A stretch of DNA of 64,000 bases from the NCBI RefSeq assembly GCF_964656455.1, contig NC_135717.1, positions 147,016,308-147,080,307 on the forward strand. The letters run 5' to 3'. Below, piece after piece: positions 27,035 through 38,679 of the stretch. Numbering within the stretch: the stretch's first letter is position 1; each line of letters opens with the position of its first letter. The notes under the pieces were generated by a model. It made no database searches. It saw only the letters and a program-made list of their open reading frames with translations, and was not told the origin of the DNA. This stretch comes from Halichoerus grypus. Taxonomy: Eukaryota; Chordata; Mammalia; Carnivora; Phocidae. Both the position numbers and the translations under genes were made by a program.

Positions 27035-27206
27035 ATCATGTTTATATGCATACATACACGCAAACTTGAATATATGTACCTCTATGTATTGCTATATATA
27101 TATTCTACATATGTATATATGCAATATGTGTATATATATACACATATACATTGTATAGCTGCCATTCTTGTGTATGAATATATATGTGTATATATATACA
27201 TACACA
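27035..27206. repeat. TA/TG/CA-rich, partly palindromic low-complexity DNA
   Basis: Alternating purine-pyrimidine sequence such as TGTGTATATATATACACATA, which is self-complementary in several places. It directly abuts the DNA transposon at 27207. Frames on both strands here reflect the repeat and are not genes. Confidence 0.8.
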
Positions 27207-27511
27207 CAGTTGACCCTTCAACACGAGGCTGAACCCCTACACAGTTGAAAATCTGCGTATAACTTTTGACTCCCCAAAACTTTACTAACAGCCTACTGTT
27301 TACCAGAAGCTTTAACAATGACATAAACAGACAATTAACACATATTTCGTATGTTATATGTATAATATATATCTTACAATAAAATATGCTAGAGAAAAAA
27401 GATGTTAAGAAAATCATAAGAAAGAAAAAATACATTTACAGTACTGTACCGTAAATACCTGCATATAAGAGGACATGCCCGTTCAAACCTGTGTTGTTGA
27501 AGGGTCAGCTT
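27207..27511. mobile_element. Non-autonomous DNA transposon (pogo/Tigger-like)
   Basis: About 305 bp bounded by terminal inverted repeats: left CAGTTGACCCTTCAACAC, right end whose reverse complement reads CTGACCCTTCAACAACACAG. Between them lie GAAAATCTGCGTATAACTTT and, near the right end, CCTGCATATAAGAGGACATG, an internal near-inverted pair typical of this MITE family. It has no transposase frame and must have been moved in trans by a relative. It is flanked by AT-rich DNA, so a TA target duplication is plausible but not provable here. Confidence 0.7.
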
Positions 27512-28529
27512 CATATGTATATACTATTTAGCAAATTTAGGCATGCTATATAAAACAATAAAGTTGAAAATGTGAGAAGACAGAACTCTAACCTATAAAT
27601 TTAATATTCTTTAATATTATGTCTAATGCCCCTAATTACTGCTTCTATAGGGATAGTAGTTTTACCTGTATCTTAGTTCTAAACAGTTCTCAATGTCTCA
27701 AAAATTTTAAGACAAATACATATAACAATTACTCTTATAACTATACCCTTGTGATATCCACAAATTATAGGTGGGATATCAGCATTTTTTTTTTTCTTTC
27801 ACGGCTGGAAGCATCAAGCAATGTTATCTTTACTTAGTTTGATATAATCTCTTTCCCAGTTCTTAAGTTTTGGACTGAAATTGTCAATGCTTGAAAAAAA
27901 CAGAAAATCAGTTTTCAATTTAATTTTTTTGATTGTCAGAATTTTTATTCCAAAATACATTCACAATGTCTTGACTTAAAGTTCTTGTTTGGGATTTGTA
28001 TCTACACATAGAGCATTTTTTTAGAAAAACTTGGATTCTTATGCATAGCATTCTAGTATTCAACATCAAATTTTATAAAATGAATAAATGGTAGAATATC
28101 CCCCACACATTTTGAAATTTGCATAATTCCAGATTAATGTCCCTAAAGGAATAAAGATAAATTTGAGGTAATGCATACTTAGATATTATAAATCTATAAT
28201 GAATGGAATTTATTTCTTCCATAATGCTTCTCTTTACTTTCTCACCATGATCAGTATGTAATTTACTGAGAGGCCCCTCTTAAATTATCAGCATACCTTA
28301 TCATTGTAGGTATAAGGCTTTGTGTAAGTTTTGTCCACATTTTTATTTTGCCCCTTTGGTGTATTTTTTTTTCCTTTAGCTCTACATGTGGAGCTATAAC
28401 ATAATGAGTGCCTAGATAACATCCATTTACCTCTTTCTCAGTTCTTTTGTGTTACTGCTCTATTTTTCCATACTGATAATAGACTCCAGTTAAACAATGA
28501 GATGAAAGCTCCATTCAAAAGTATAAAGC
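27512..28529. other. Gene-free stretch, nothing recognised
   Basis: AT-rich DNA, no supported feature. Confidence 0.5.
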
Positions 28530-28580
28530 TTACACCTGAAACTAATATAATACTGTGTTAATTATATTTCAATAAAAGAT
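28530..28580 (+). mobile_element. Very short L1 3' end
   Basis: CTTACACCTGAAACTAATAT followed by TTAATTATATTTCAATAAAA is the extreme 3' end of an older L1 subfamily. Weak flanking repeat around ATAAAGC. Confidence 0.55.
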
Positions 28581-28589
28581 GCATAAAGC

Positions 28590-28616
28590 AATATATATAT
28601 ATATATATATATATAA
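28590..28616. repeat. (TA)n microsatellite
   Basis: About thirteen uninterrupted TA units. Confidence 0.92.
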
Positions 28617-29624
28617 TTTGAAAAAAAAAGTGCATTCCCATATACTGATATGCTCCACAGTTAGCCAAAACCTTCTATTTACTTTGAAGGGATAAAATTC
28701 ATTGGAGCATGAAAGCAAAATGAAGAAGAATTAATAACAGCTTCTGACATTCAAAAGAAGGAAAAGGTCACATATAAAAGAAAGAGAATCTACTGGTTCC
28801 ACCAAAGGATTGCAGCCCCCATCTATAACATGACAAGGGTATAAAAGTCCTCTGCTTCTCCTATGCCTTTTCTAAAGGAATTGGGGAAACAAAAAATGAG
28901 CAAACCATTGATTAAATCATTAAACTTATATGTATTGCTGGAGTTATTTTAATAGATTAAACTTTCTGCATTGGACTAAAACTTTTCACATTGTAGGGCC
29001 ATGGATGAGAGCTAATGAGAAAGAAAATAAAGGTATTATCTTCCTTTGCATATGCTAGTATGTTAAATAATAACTACTGAAGAGTATATTATGGAATACT
29101 CAGAAATATTACTATGTTTCTTAGTGTTTTCAAGTAATTAGGAGGTTAAAGTAGTAGGTCTATGCTATGACACTCTACATGACAGAACACTAGCGAAATG
29201 CACAGACATCTGTATGTATGTGGCTGAAGGCATGAGGAAGTAACAGCCAACCTCAAAATTTTAGAAAATATTTTACTGTAATAATAATTATCAAGATTGT
29301 TTTATTGCTAAGAATATCTTACTTATACACATAAAATGTTTTATGTTTAATAAATTTATAAAATACAAAGATGAACATGATAATTCCCAAGACCCATGAT
29401 AAATATGAGTTTCCATGACTCAGAGTTCACCATCATTAAGGTCTGGGCATTTTTGCTTCCATTTAATTGCTTTTTTGTTGTTGTTATTCTAAAATTATTA
29501 TTGTTTTTGCTGAAGAAACATGCACATTATGTATGCCATTTAAATTTAACAAAAAATTGAACTGAAAAAATTGTGATCTTTATTTGTTCTGTTCAATGAT
29601 ATTAATAAATAGAAGCCTCTGATT
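28617..29624. other. Gene-free stretch, nothing recognised
   Basis: No supported gene or named repeat. Confidence 0.5.
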
Positions 29625-29640
29625 TATGTTGACACATTCT

Positions 29641-29843
29641 TTTTTTTTTCTTAAAGATTTTATTTATTTATTTGACAGAGAGAGAGAGACAGTGAGAGAG
29701 TGAACACAAGCAGGGGGAGTGGGAGAGGGAGAAGCAGGCTTCCTGCCGAGCAGGGAGCCCGATGTGGGACTCGATCCCAGGACCCTGAGATCATGACCCG
29801 AGCCGAAGGCGGACGCTTAATGACTGAGCCACCCAGTCGCCCC
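29641..29843 (-). mobile_element. SINE (SINEC type), antisense, young
   Basis: T-rich tail, AAAGATTTTATTTATTTATT, GA-rich part, near-consensus body and head ending GAGCCACCCAGTCGCCC. Perfect 16-bp target duplications TATGTTGACACATTCT at 29625-29640 and 29844-29859. Confidence 0.97.
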
Positions 29844-29859
29844 TATGTTGACACATTCT

Positions 29860-31375
29860 AAAATCTTTTGATGGATAAAAGTAGAATTAGAAAACTAACC
29901 CTGTTCATCCTGTTTGCTTGAGAATCTTCTATTATTGTCTTTTTTATTATAGTGTCCATATTTGGAATTTTTGTATTTTGTAGTACCTCAACCAATGATG
30001 GATTTTCCTAGTGAATACTTTTGCTGACATTAAATATTTTCTGGCAAAATTTGATAAATTTTTTTAGAAACCACAAGAAATTGTAAAACTTTTGTGATAC
30101 CCACTTAATATAGCCTTTTAATAAGAATTTCCCCTCAGAGGCTAGACAGGTTTTAATTTGATTTTTTTTTTTTTAACTTTTCAGGATTCTAAAAGGACCA
30201 AGATTTTTATTTTTCATTTTGCTTCACTGACATGTATCACAAACAGGAAAAATAGCAAATTTTCATAGATAGGAAAAGCATAGCAATGATACTACCTTTT
30301 TATTTTATTCTACCTCAATTGATATCTTAAAAGAAAAAGAACAAGAGGTTTTCCAATATCCTTTTTCTTTTTCCCCCTCGTGTTGCCTTTTTACTTTGTT
30401 TCTGTTTCCCTTTTTTAAGGTCCTTTTGAAATAATATTTTCCACAGAGTGGAAATGGTTTCTTATAACCTGACACTTCTCTAGTCAGGAATATAGCATAG
30501 AGATGATTAAACTAACAAATAATGCATTTTAAGATATCCCATAAGTTTTTGTCCCAAGACCAGCAGCAGTTGTGGAGTGTATGGACAGGCTGACTCACTG
30601 AAAGACAGGTAGGAGAGTTCCTCTATGCAGAAGGAAATTGTGAAATGCAGTCAGTTCATTTTGCTTGTTTTATTTTTCAGTCAGCAGCATAAAATGTGGT
30701 CTTTGCAACACAATTTGAACATGTATACCTCTCAACTAGTACTTGTTCTTGACCTACAATCCTTGATTAAGCTGTTCTTTTCTCTCATTCACTTTATGAA
30801 AGCTCCCATTATAAGCTCTCTATAAACAGAATAGAAATCCTGACACTGTATGTAAAGTATTCCAAAGTTCAAATTCTTGCATTCAAATCTCGAGCATATC
30901 CATTATATCTTTTAATACTATCTTTTAATAGACAACTTTAAGGGTTTCATATCCATTATCAAGTGGAGAATATGGATTGTTCTTTCTCAATCATGTTCAG
31001 ATTTTTCAGAAAATTGCACTTCTGCTTTAAGCCAAAGGGGGAAAAAATAGAAAACTTCCAACTTGACCTATTTTGTTTAAATCTATATTTTTAAAGTGGT
31101 AGCACAAATATCACAGGTTTTGTCTAGTGTTTCCTGACCCCTCCAAAAAGTGAACTAGTCCCTCCTTTGGCTTCCCACAGCACTCGGCTAATATTCCATT
31201 TTAGCAATTGCTGCATTCAATTATAATCATCTGGAATATATTATCTTAAAATTGTCTCAAACACTGTGATTATGCATTTCATCCTTTCCATGAGTCCTAA
31301 AAAACTGAAAAAGATCTATTAGGAAAGTGGGAAAACGGTTAGTATTATTACTAATAAGAGAAAAATTACTTGACA
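29860..31375. other. Gene-free stretch, nothing recognised
   Basis: About 1.5 kb of AT-rich DNA. The 66-codon frame at 30625-30825 has no known domain. Confidence 0.5.
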
Positions 31376-31377
31376 CT

Positions 31378-31600
31378 TATTGTACTAGTTTTGTAAGGAT
31401 TAATCTTCACAAATATCCCCTTTCCACCCAACTCTCCCCTGAGGTAGATACTATTATCACCCCATCTTACTTATAAGGAAACTGAATTACAGAGATGTTT
31501 AGTAACCTGCCCAAGACCAAGCACTTAGTAAATTGTGAAGCTAGAAATCAAAGATAGGCAAGCTTACCTCTAAAACCAGGTTCTCTGTATGAAATGTCTT
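31378..31600 (-). mobile_element. MIR SINE, antisense
   Basis: Well-preserved antisense MIR: CTGAGGTAGATACTATTATC, TTATAAGGAAACTGAATTAC, GTAACCTGCCCAAGACCAAG, then TAAAACCAGGTTCTCTGT. One of the clearest ancient repeats in the window. Confidence 0.85.
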
Positions 31601-31816
31601 ATTAGAAAGTGCTAGAGTTGATACTAGAAGCATGTTTAGTCAGCTGGGAAAACATAGAATAGTGCTTCCTATCACTTCTATATTCCTTTTTCCTTTATTA
31701 TTTTTGCCTTTTCATTACCTTTTGATTTTTGTGCTGAAATATGTAGTCAGGAAAGCTGCTGCAAGTGACTACTTGTATTCTCGAAAGAAAACCTAGTTTT
31801 AACTTTAATTTGATGT

Positions 31817-31853
31817 ATGTGTGAGAGAGAGAGAGAGTGTGTGTGTGTGTGTA
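31817..31853. repeat. (GA)n(GT)n compound microsatellite
   Basis: A GAGAGAGAGAGAG run passes into GTGTGTGTGTGTGTGTG. Confidence 0.93.
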
Positions 31854-32052
31854 TGCATACAGAACTTTTGACTGAGAGTCTCCTGAGAAGTTAGAAGTCT
31901 ATCACCAATATAATGAAGACACTGGAATGGAACAAGGAACACTCTGTTTGCCTGGCTGAAGAGAAAAACTTTAGAAGACACTTAAGTTCTTTCTGGTTCT
32001 AACATTCTACTTTCATTTCCCTTTGTTCCAAAAGGCCTAAGGAGCAGAATCT

Positions 32053-32103
32053 TAATATTCAGTTATCTGAATATTAGTCAAACTCCACATGAGGAGTTTG
32101 ACT
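32053..32103. repeat. Two adjacent perfect inverted repeats
   Basis: First: TAATATTCA (32053-32061), 6-base loop, TGAATATTA (32068-32076). Second: AGTCAAACTCC (32076-32086), 6-base loop, GGAGTTTGACT (32093-32103). The two share one base and would form back-to-back hairpins in single-stranded DNA or RNA. Confidence 0.85.
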
Positions 32104-33129
32104 GAATGCTGATTAAACTTTAGTACTGTGATCTTATTTGAAAACTTCAGAGCAAGAGGCACTTTATTTTTCAAGTATCAAGAATAAACACTTTGAACTC
32201 TTGAGCACTGTAATCATTCTCTGAAAATGTCAAGTTCTGGTTTCCAAATTCTCTATGCTTCTAAAATGATGAGAATTTACAGCATACACAAATGACCTTC
32301 TCCTTGAGCCACATTAGCTTCTTATTCAGCATGGTGACCTTCCCCTCCAAAGATGTTACTATAAATCAGTGATGAAGATGTCAGGTCCAGGTTCAGAGTT
32401 CAGTGTCATCATTTTCTTTTCTTAATGGAAGAGCCTAAATATGGTAGTTACAAAGGTTTCCGTCAAACTGAATATCCCCGCTATCAAACACAAAGTTACA
32501 TGTTTTTACTCCTCTCTAAATTGCCATAGCTGATGTTTGCCCTCTATCACACATTAAGAAATGACACAGATTCTGTCTCTCTCTCTCACACTCCACATTA
32601 ATATATGTTTTAAAACACAGAACACATTCAAGTGGGTGGGGTAGGAGGACAAGAAGTTTGGCATTTCTGAATATGTTAAGACATCTTAGATAAAGGCAAA
32701 TGTGTTATGTTGAATATAATTTACCTTAATGTGGTCACTTTTTATCCATCACTGACTAATGAGTGCTGAGATTTAGGAGTGACCTCAGCCTTTATGAGGA
32801 AAGATTTTGACCCTCAAGACAAAGTAAAAGGTTCCAATGATTAACTAATATATGAGGGAGAAGTTTCATGTTTGCATCCTATCCTCTTACAATGATTATA
32901 AAGTAGAATCCAACAAATACCCCATTAAGTTCTAAAATATCTCCAGTCTTTGTAAAAAGGAAGGTGTGCTAGTGTAATTCAGCAGCCCTAATTTGCAGTT
33001 TGGTATGCAGAATAATCAAACCTGCATACTTTCTGCAAATTTTTTTTTTAAATTAGTTCCTTAACTATTTGAAGGCATTTTAGTGTCAAAGTATAAATTT
33101 AAAATAATGTCAATGTTCATTTATATATA

Positions 33130-33359
33130 TATATTTTTAAGATTTAATTATTTATTTTAGAGAGAGAGAGAGCGCTCGTGCACACACACACACACTGTGA
33201 GCTGGGGGGAGGAGGGGTGAGAGGGGCAGAGGGAGAGAATCCTCAAACAGACTCCCCACTGAGCTGGAGCCCAATGGGGGAGTCTATCCCAGGACCTCTA
33301 TGACCTGAGCCAAAAATCAAGAGTTGGACGCTTAAGCAACTGAGCCACTCAGGCGTCTC
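33130..33359 (-). mobile_element. SINE (older SINEC copy), antisense
   Basis: Antisense tail TTTTTAAGATTTAATTATTT, GAGAGAGAGAG with an internal CACACACACACACA, and a head ending GAGCCACTCAGGCG. Target duplication TCATTTATAT at 33117-33126 and 33360-33369. Confidence 0.9.
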
Positions 33360-33696
33360 TCATTTATATTTCAAAGTCACCAGATAGGTCTAAATGAATG
33401 AACATGAGAGAAAAACTAGAAGAAAGACTACATAAAAGTTGCATTTACACTGTGATGTATAAAAATTATACTGCCAATAAAGCACACATCTTCTTAAATA
33501 TTTTCTCTAAACATCATTATCCTCATCAACTTTATTGCTATACTTTATTCTTTACAATTGTAAAAGGTATCATTTTGTGCTGTCATCATTTTCCTTCATC
33601 GTTAATTACTTTACTGACTTTTCCATACTTCTTAAAATATCATCCTTTTCTCCTTTGCAATTTTAAAAGTAATATGCCATCACTGCAAATAGTTTT

Positions 33697-33719
33697 TGTT
33701 TTGTTTTGTTTTGTTTTTT
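33697..33719 (-). mobile_element. Tail-only insertion, (AAAAC)n antisense
   Basis: A 23-bp TGTTTTGTTTTGTTTT tract lies between identical 13-bp copies of TGCAAATAGTTTT (33684-33696 and 33720-33732). This looks like reverse transcription of only the tail of a SINE or L1 RNA, with normal target duplication. Confidence 0.6.
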
Positions 33720-33734
33720 TGCAAATAGTTTTAA

Positions 33735-34260
33735 AAATATAGGAAGGTACATAGGAGAAAAAAATACTCATAATCCCAAAGCCTAGAAGAAATCACTTTC
33801 CACATGATAACTATTTTTTCCAATATTTATTATACAAATATCAGTATACTTATCTTTTGCAATTAAATGAGAATACATTGTATATAAAATTAGTACTTTC
33901 TTTTTAAAATTAACATTATATTGGTCATTTTGCTATGACAGTAAGGAGCCTGGAGAACACAATTTTTATTTGCCACATAATAAACATCATATATATGGTG
34001 ATACCTTCATTCACTTACCCATTCTCCTATTTTTTTTTTTTGTTAAACAGATTGTTTACCAAAAAATACCCCCATCAGTACTTGAAAATGAATATTTTTC
34101 CTAATTTATATCCATTTCTTATTTTTACTATTAATCCTGAGATGAATGTTTTCGAATGTAGATTACCAAATTAATCTCTAGAAATATTAACTGATTTATC
34201 CTCACTAATTATGTTAGAGTGTTTCTGTTTCAATGCAACCTGCTAGCATTGAAAAGTGTT
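33735..34260 (-). mobile_element. Old L1 3' UTR-type fragment, antisense
   Basis: AAAATATAGGAAGGTACATA, CACATGATAACTATTTTTTC, TTGGTCATTTTGCTATGACA and a right end with GCAACCTGCTAGCATTG are colinear with the minus strand of an old L1 3' region. Strongly diverged. Confidence 0.45.
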
Positions 34261-34941
34261 ATTTTTAAAAACCCCTGCTTATTTTATAGGATGGGAGTAT
34301 GATATTTTAATATGGATTACCAGCTTATGTTACTTAGCATTATTTTCACCTCTGAGATTTACACATACACGTACAAATTCAGTGAAATGTTTGGGCATAC
34401 CAGTCCTTAAGAGTCTATCTGCAGAGCAACATGCATGCTGAGATGGTTCTGCTTGGGCAAAAAGAATGCTTGAAAATGGAGATGATAGAAAAGTACATGC
34501 CTTCTCTAATACTGATCTAGGCTTCGCCCCATAAATCTTCGTCAGAGTGCAAGAAAGCACTCTTTGGGGCCCAGGAAAATTTTGAAAAGTGACAAGTTGA
34601 TACAGAGAGATATTCTTCTAACCATTCTAAGCACATGGAAACTTCCATTATTACATGGTCATACCCCATAATTTAAACGCATATATCACATATATAGTAT
34701 ATCTTGTATATTATAATATACGAAAATATTGTTTGTATACTTGTATACTATAATAAACAAAAATATTGTTTGTTTTTTGGTTTGCTGATCAGTTCTTTTT
34801 ATCCATCTATTCTTAAAGCAATATCAGCTAGTAATTTAAAAGGTTTTTGTTTTTTTTTAATAGAGAAGACATTTTCACACATTTGTCCATCCAAATAAAC
34901 TTTAAGAAAAGAAAACTAATTTTATTTTCAAAAGTATCATT
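34261..34941. other. Gene-free stretch; AT-rich near-duplicate
   Basis: Contains two tandem near-copies of a segment ending AAAATATTGTTTGT (about 34709-34737 and 34745-34774). No supported gene. Confidence 0.45.
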
Positions 34942-35137
34942 GGGGCGCCTGGGTGGCTCAGTCATTAAGCGTCTGCCTTCAGCTCAGGTCATGATCCCAG
35001 GGTCCTGGGATTGAGCCCCGCATCACATCAGGCTCCCTGCTCAGCAGGAAGCTGCTTCTCCCTCTCCCACTCCCCCTGCTTGTGTTCCCTCTCTCACTGT
35101 CTCTCTCTCTGTCAAATAAATAAAATCTTAAAAAAAA
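34942..35137 (+). mobile_element. SINE (SINEC type)
   Basis: Head GGGGCGCCTGGGTGGCTCAG, body with a small internal ACATC duplication (CATCACATCAGG), CT-rich part, and AATAAATAAAATC with an A-tail. Target duplication imperfect. Confidence 0.95.
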
Positions 35138-35644
35138 GTAATATATCAAGAGGATAAAAAATCAATAAATCATATATTGACAAGTAGTTTATCATTATAT
35201 ACCTCAATTCTTTCTTTCCTTGATAAGATTAAATGTTTCTACTCTCATATGTGTCCTTCATAATATATTATATATACAAGTAATTTTATGTGTGTATTCA
35301 GATGTATATACATGTGTAAACACAAGTATCAATACAGATTTTTTTAACACATGAGATTTTTTTCTACCTTCTTCTTCCCCTTGTTCACTTGTAGTGCACA
35401 AAATATTAAAGTAAATTTCTTTTGTGAACTTATACTTTGGGTAATATAGCTAAATCTTATTCTTTGAAAGGCTTTTCTGCCAAATATTTTAACTTTTTCT
35501 TGGAAATACTACTATATTTTGCTAAAACACTATTCAGAGAAATCTTAATACTAAAAGTTCACATAGTTATACTTGAACTCTCCCTTGTGTTACAATTAGT
35601 AACAGTGATAATGTTTATCTGAATTCAGTTCTCTCATTATTCTG
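35138..35644. other. Gene-free stretch, nothing recognised
   Basis: AT-rich DNA, no supported feature. Confidence 0.5.
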
Positions 35645-36228
35645 GGTACAGTGGAGATTAAACTCCCTCACCACCTGTACAGAAAAGAATTAGCATAGCA
35701 GGCCTGGGACCACTATCCTTAGAACGGCTTCCTTACAAGGTTGAACCTTGGCTGGCATCTGGAATTTGGCTTTCAGGGTGTTCCTAATCAACAGTTAACT
35801 GATAAGGATAATTTGCTATGCCTGGACTTTTAAGTAAACTACCATTTATGCTGAACACCTACTTTTCTTTTATGAGTCTGGAAATTTGGTACCTTCTAAG
35901 CAGAGAGTAGTCATGTGGATCAACCCCAGTGAAAACTCTAAGGACTGAGTGTCTTAACTTTCCTGGTAGACAACACTTCACCTGTGTTGTTACAACTCAT
36001 TATTAAAGAATTAAGCATGCCTCATGTAAATCCACTGGGAAAGGACCCTTAGAACTTGCGCCTGGTTTCCTCTGGGCTTCACCCCGTGCACTTTTTGTCT
36101 GTTTGTTGATTTTGTTTTGTTTCCTTTCTCTATAATAAATATTAGTCATGAAGTACAACTATACATTGAGCTCTGTGCATCCTTCTAGGGAATCACCAAA
36201 GTTAGGGGTGTCTTGAGGAACTCAATAC
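35645..36228 (+). mobile_element. ERVL LTR (MLT2-like), solo
   Basis: Begins near TACAGTGGAGATTAAACTCC, continues with ACCACCTGTACAGAAAAGAA and GGCCTGGGACCACTATCC, and ends with GCGCCTGGTTTCCTCTGGGC, TATAATAAATATTAGTCATG (polyadenylation-like) and TTAGGGGTGTCTTGAGGA. The order and about 580-bp length fit an ERVL (MLT2-type) LTR. No internal region is seen on either side, so it is probably a solo LTR. Confidence 0.72.
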
Positions 36229-36546
36229 ATTCTCCCCTGCATTTGGGTTGGGCCATGTAACTAGCTTGGCTCCTATGTTGTTGGTGGAAGTGATATGTGT
36301 CATTCCAGGCTGACACATTAAATTGTTGGCTGGGGCACTCCATTGTTTCTTTCTTTCTGAGATGCCAAACAACAATACTCCAGAGAGTGAAGATCCTATA
36401 AAGCTGAGGATGAGAATGAAGATGATATGGAGCAAAGCACCCAGCTGACCCAAGATAGAATTTGCATTGTAAGAAATGGATCTTCAATTTTTTAAGCCAC
36501 TGAAATTTTAGAGTTTTATGTTATTATAGACAAATAAGACAATTTT
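36229..36546 (+). mobile_element. MaLR-like LTR fragment, sense
   Basis: GGGCCATGTAACTAGCTTGG, GGAAGTGATATGTGTCATTC and the 3' part TTTTTTAAGCCACTGAAATT followed by GTTATTATAGACAAATAAG resemble an MLT1-type LTR. The L1 at 36547 interrupts it just before its end; a few bases (GACTGATACAAATAC) resume after 36931. Confidence 0.5.
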
Positions 36547-36915
36547 TTTTAAATTTTATTTTATTGTTATGTTAATCACCATACATCATTAGTTTTTGAT
36601 GTCGTGTTCCATGATTCATTGTTTGCGTATAACACTCAGTGCCCCATTCAATACGTGCCCTCTTTAATACCCATCACCAGGCTAACCCATCCCCCCACCC
36701 CCCTCCCCTCTAGAACCCTCAGTTTGTTTCTCAGAGTCCATAGTCTCTCGTGGTTCGTCTCCCCCTCTGATTTTCCCCCCTTCATTCTTCCCTTCCTACT
36801 ATCTTCTTCTTTTTTTTTTTTTTTTAACATATAATGTATTATTTGTTTCAGGGGTACAGGTCTGTGATTCATCAGTCTTACACAATTCACAGCGCTCACC
36901 ATAGCACATACCCTC
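36547..36915 (-). mobile_element. L1 3' end, 369 bp, antisense, young
   Basis: GTTATGTTAATCACCATACA, CATTGTTTGCGTATAACACT, a C-rich stretch, an internal T-run (about 36810-36826) and then TAACATATAATGTATTATTT. Identical target duplications CAAATAAGACAATTTT at 36531-36546 and 36916-36931. The internal A-run (on the element's strand) is a normal part of this L1's 3' UTR, not a second tail. Confidence 0.95.
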
Positions 36916-36931
36916 CAAATAAGACAATTTT

Positions 36932-37752
36932 GACTGATACAAATACTAAGTAGATTTTTGTTACGTCGAAAATAAGGTTACATAGTATGAAGGGTATTTA
37001 TATCACAGATTAATAACAATAATCACTTGTCATGCATGGAAAATTGCACTGCTTGTCACTCATACTTAAAATTTTAATGGCCATAGTTTATTTTATTAGA
37101 ACAGATTATCCTCTACTGCATGCTTTTGTCATTTTGTTATAAATGGTATTAAAAGCTTGGAATAGTTATTACAAGAATCTACATAGATTTAAATATACTA
37201 TAATTTATAAGAAAATAGTCTTATAAAGTTTTCTAAGAGTTGATAATATATGTAATATTCATCATTTGAGAAAACTTTCAAAATTAGGGGTAGGCAGACA
37301 TTAACAGTCCCTTAATAAAATGATGACTTGTTTTAATGGCTGAAAGGATGTTTTTTCCCTAACCATTTTTTATTGACATTGAACTATGTGTTGATTACAT
37401 ACTACAGGGCATGGGTCATTAGCTGAACTTAGTAGGAGAAGTGTCAGCACAAAACTGAAGTTGGATGCAGCTGGGTTACACAATCTAATATCATTTATTC
37501 ACAGTAATAAACATGTCCAAGAAATTGTGCCCTTAAAGAAATGTTTAAATGTCTCCAGAATATGCTCTATTTCAGAGGAAATATATCGGCACAAGCTGAC
37601 TACCTCTTTTCATGGTGGTTTCCAACTGGAGTGTGGGTACTTCTGTCTTTACAAATAGTTCATAAACCAAAAGTAAGAACTGGATATTTCAATGGTTCCT
37701 ATTTTTCTAATCTGATTTTCTCACTTTTTTTCACTTAAAAACTCAAGAATCA
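36932..37752. other. Gene-free stretch, nothing recognised
   Basis: Two overlapping frames of 65 codons near 37461-37738 have no recognisable domain and are probably chance. Confidence 0.5.
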
Positions 37753-37764
37753 ATCTTCCAGTGA

Positions 37765-37969
37765 GGGGCGCCTGGGTGGCTCAGTCGTTAAGCATCTGCC
37801 TTCGGCTCAGGTCATGATTCCAGGTCCTGGGATCGAGCCCCGCGTCGGGCTCCCTGCTCTGCAGGAAGCCTGCTTCTCCCTCTCCCACTCCCCTGCTTGT
37901 GTTCCCTCTCTCGCTGTGTCTCTCTCTGTGTCAAATAAATAAATAAAATCTTTAAAAAAAAAAAAAAAA
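37765..37969 (+). mobile_element. SINE (SINEC type), young
   Basis: Head GGGGCGCCTGGGTGGCTCAG, near-consensus body, CT-rich part and AATAAATAAATAAAATC with an A-tail of about 18. Perfect target duplications ATCTTCCAGTGA at 37753-37764 and 37970-37981. Confidence 0.97.
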
Positions 37970-38114
37970 ATCTTCCAGTGAAATCTTAGAAAAGGTGAAG
38001 GCTAAATATTGCTACAGAGTTTTGATGTTACAGCTATTATGAATTTTAAAAAAAGACATAATGAATTGAAATATACTTTATACGTTTCCTTGTTTTGCCA
38101 AAGGCTAAATATGT

Positions 38115-38298
38115 TTTTTTAAAGATTTTATTTTTGCGAGAGAGAGAGAGCGCGCGTGCACGAGCAGGGGCGGGGGCAGAGGGAGAAGCAGATTGTCGGC
38201 TGAGCAGGGAGCCCCAAGCAGTACTCAACCCCGGGACCCTGGGATCATGACCTGAGCCGAAGGCAGATGCTTAAGGGCTGATCCACCCAGGCATCCAG
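38115..38298 (-). mobile_element. SINE (SINEC type), antisense
   Basis: TTTAAAGATTTTATTTTTGC, GAGAGAGAGAGCGCGCGTGC, body and head ending ATCCACCCAGGCATCC. Target duplication with two mismatches: GGCTAAATATGTTTTT (38103-38118) and GGCTAAGCATGTTTTT (38299-38314). Confidence 0.93.
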
Positions 38299-38679
38299 GG
38301 CTAAGCATGTTTTTATCGCCAATTTACATCTTATTTTAAAATGTAATAAATTAGAACTTTTTATATGAATATATTTTACCTTGTGTTATAAATGCCGGTG
38401 CCTAGGATGTGTCTGATTAGGTCCTAAATACGTATAAAGCCAATAAAGACAGCCTTTCCTAATTCCTATCTATGGAATGTGATGTTTTTTGATTCATTAG
38501 GAAAATTTGCTGAATTTAAAGATCTTTGCATTCTATAGCTTTATAACCAGGCTCTGTTTAAAATTAACAAATTAATCACAATATCTTTATTCTATTTTAT
38601 ATCCTAGAGAGATCATGGTTTTATTTCTTCTACAGTTATAGAAATATATATTTAATTAACTTAATAAATGTTTTTAAAA

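Larger units (their letters stand above)
31601..33116. other. Gene-free stretch with simple repeat and paired hairpins
   Basis: No coding gene supported. Contains the GA/GT tract at 31817 and two adjacent inverted repeats at 32053-32103. Confidence 0.5.

Noticed and set aside
27082..27435. 117-codon minus-strand frame
   Set aside because: Covers a DNA transposon and TA-rich low-complexity DNA; the tyrosine/isoleucine-rich end comes from the repeat.
36810..36826. Internal T-run read as the tail of a second retroposon
   Set aside because: Sequence on both sides belongs to the same L1 3' UTR type and the whole 369 bp is enclosed by one pair of target duplications.
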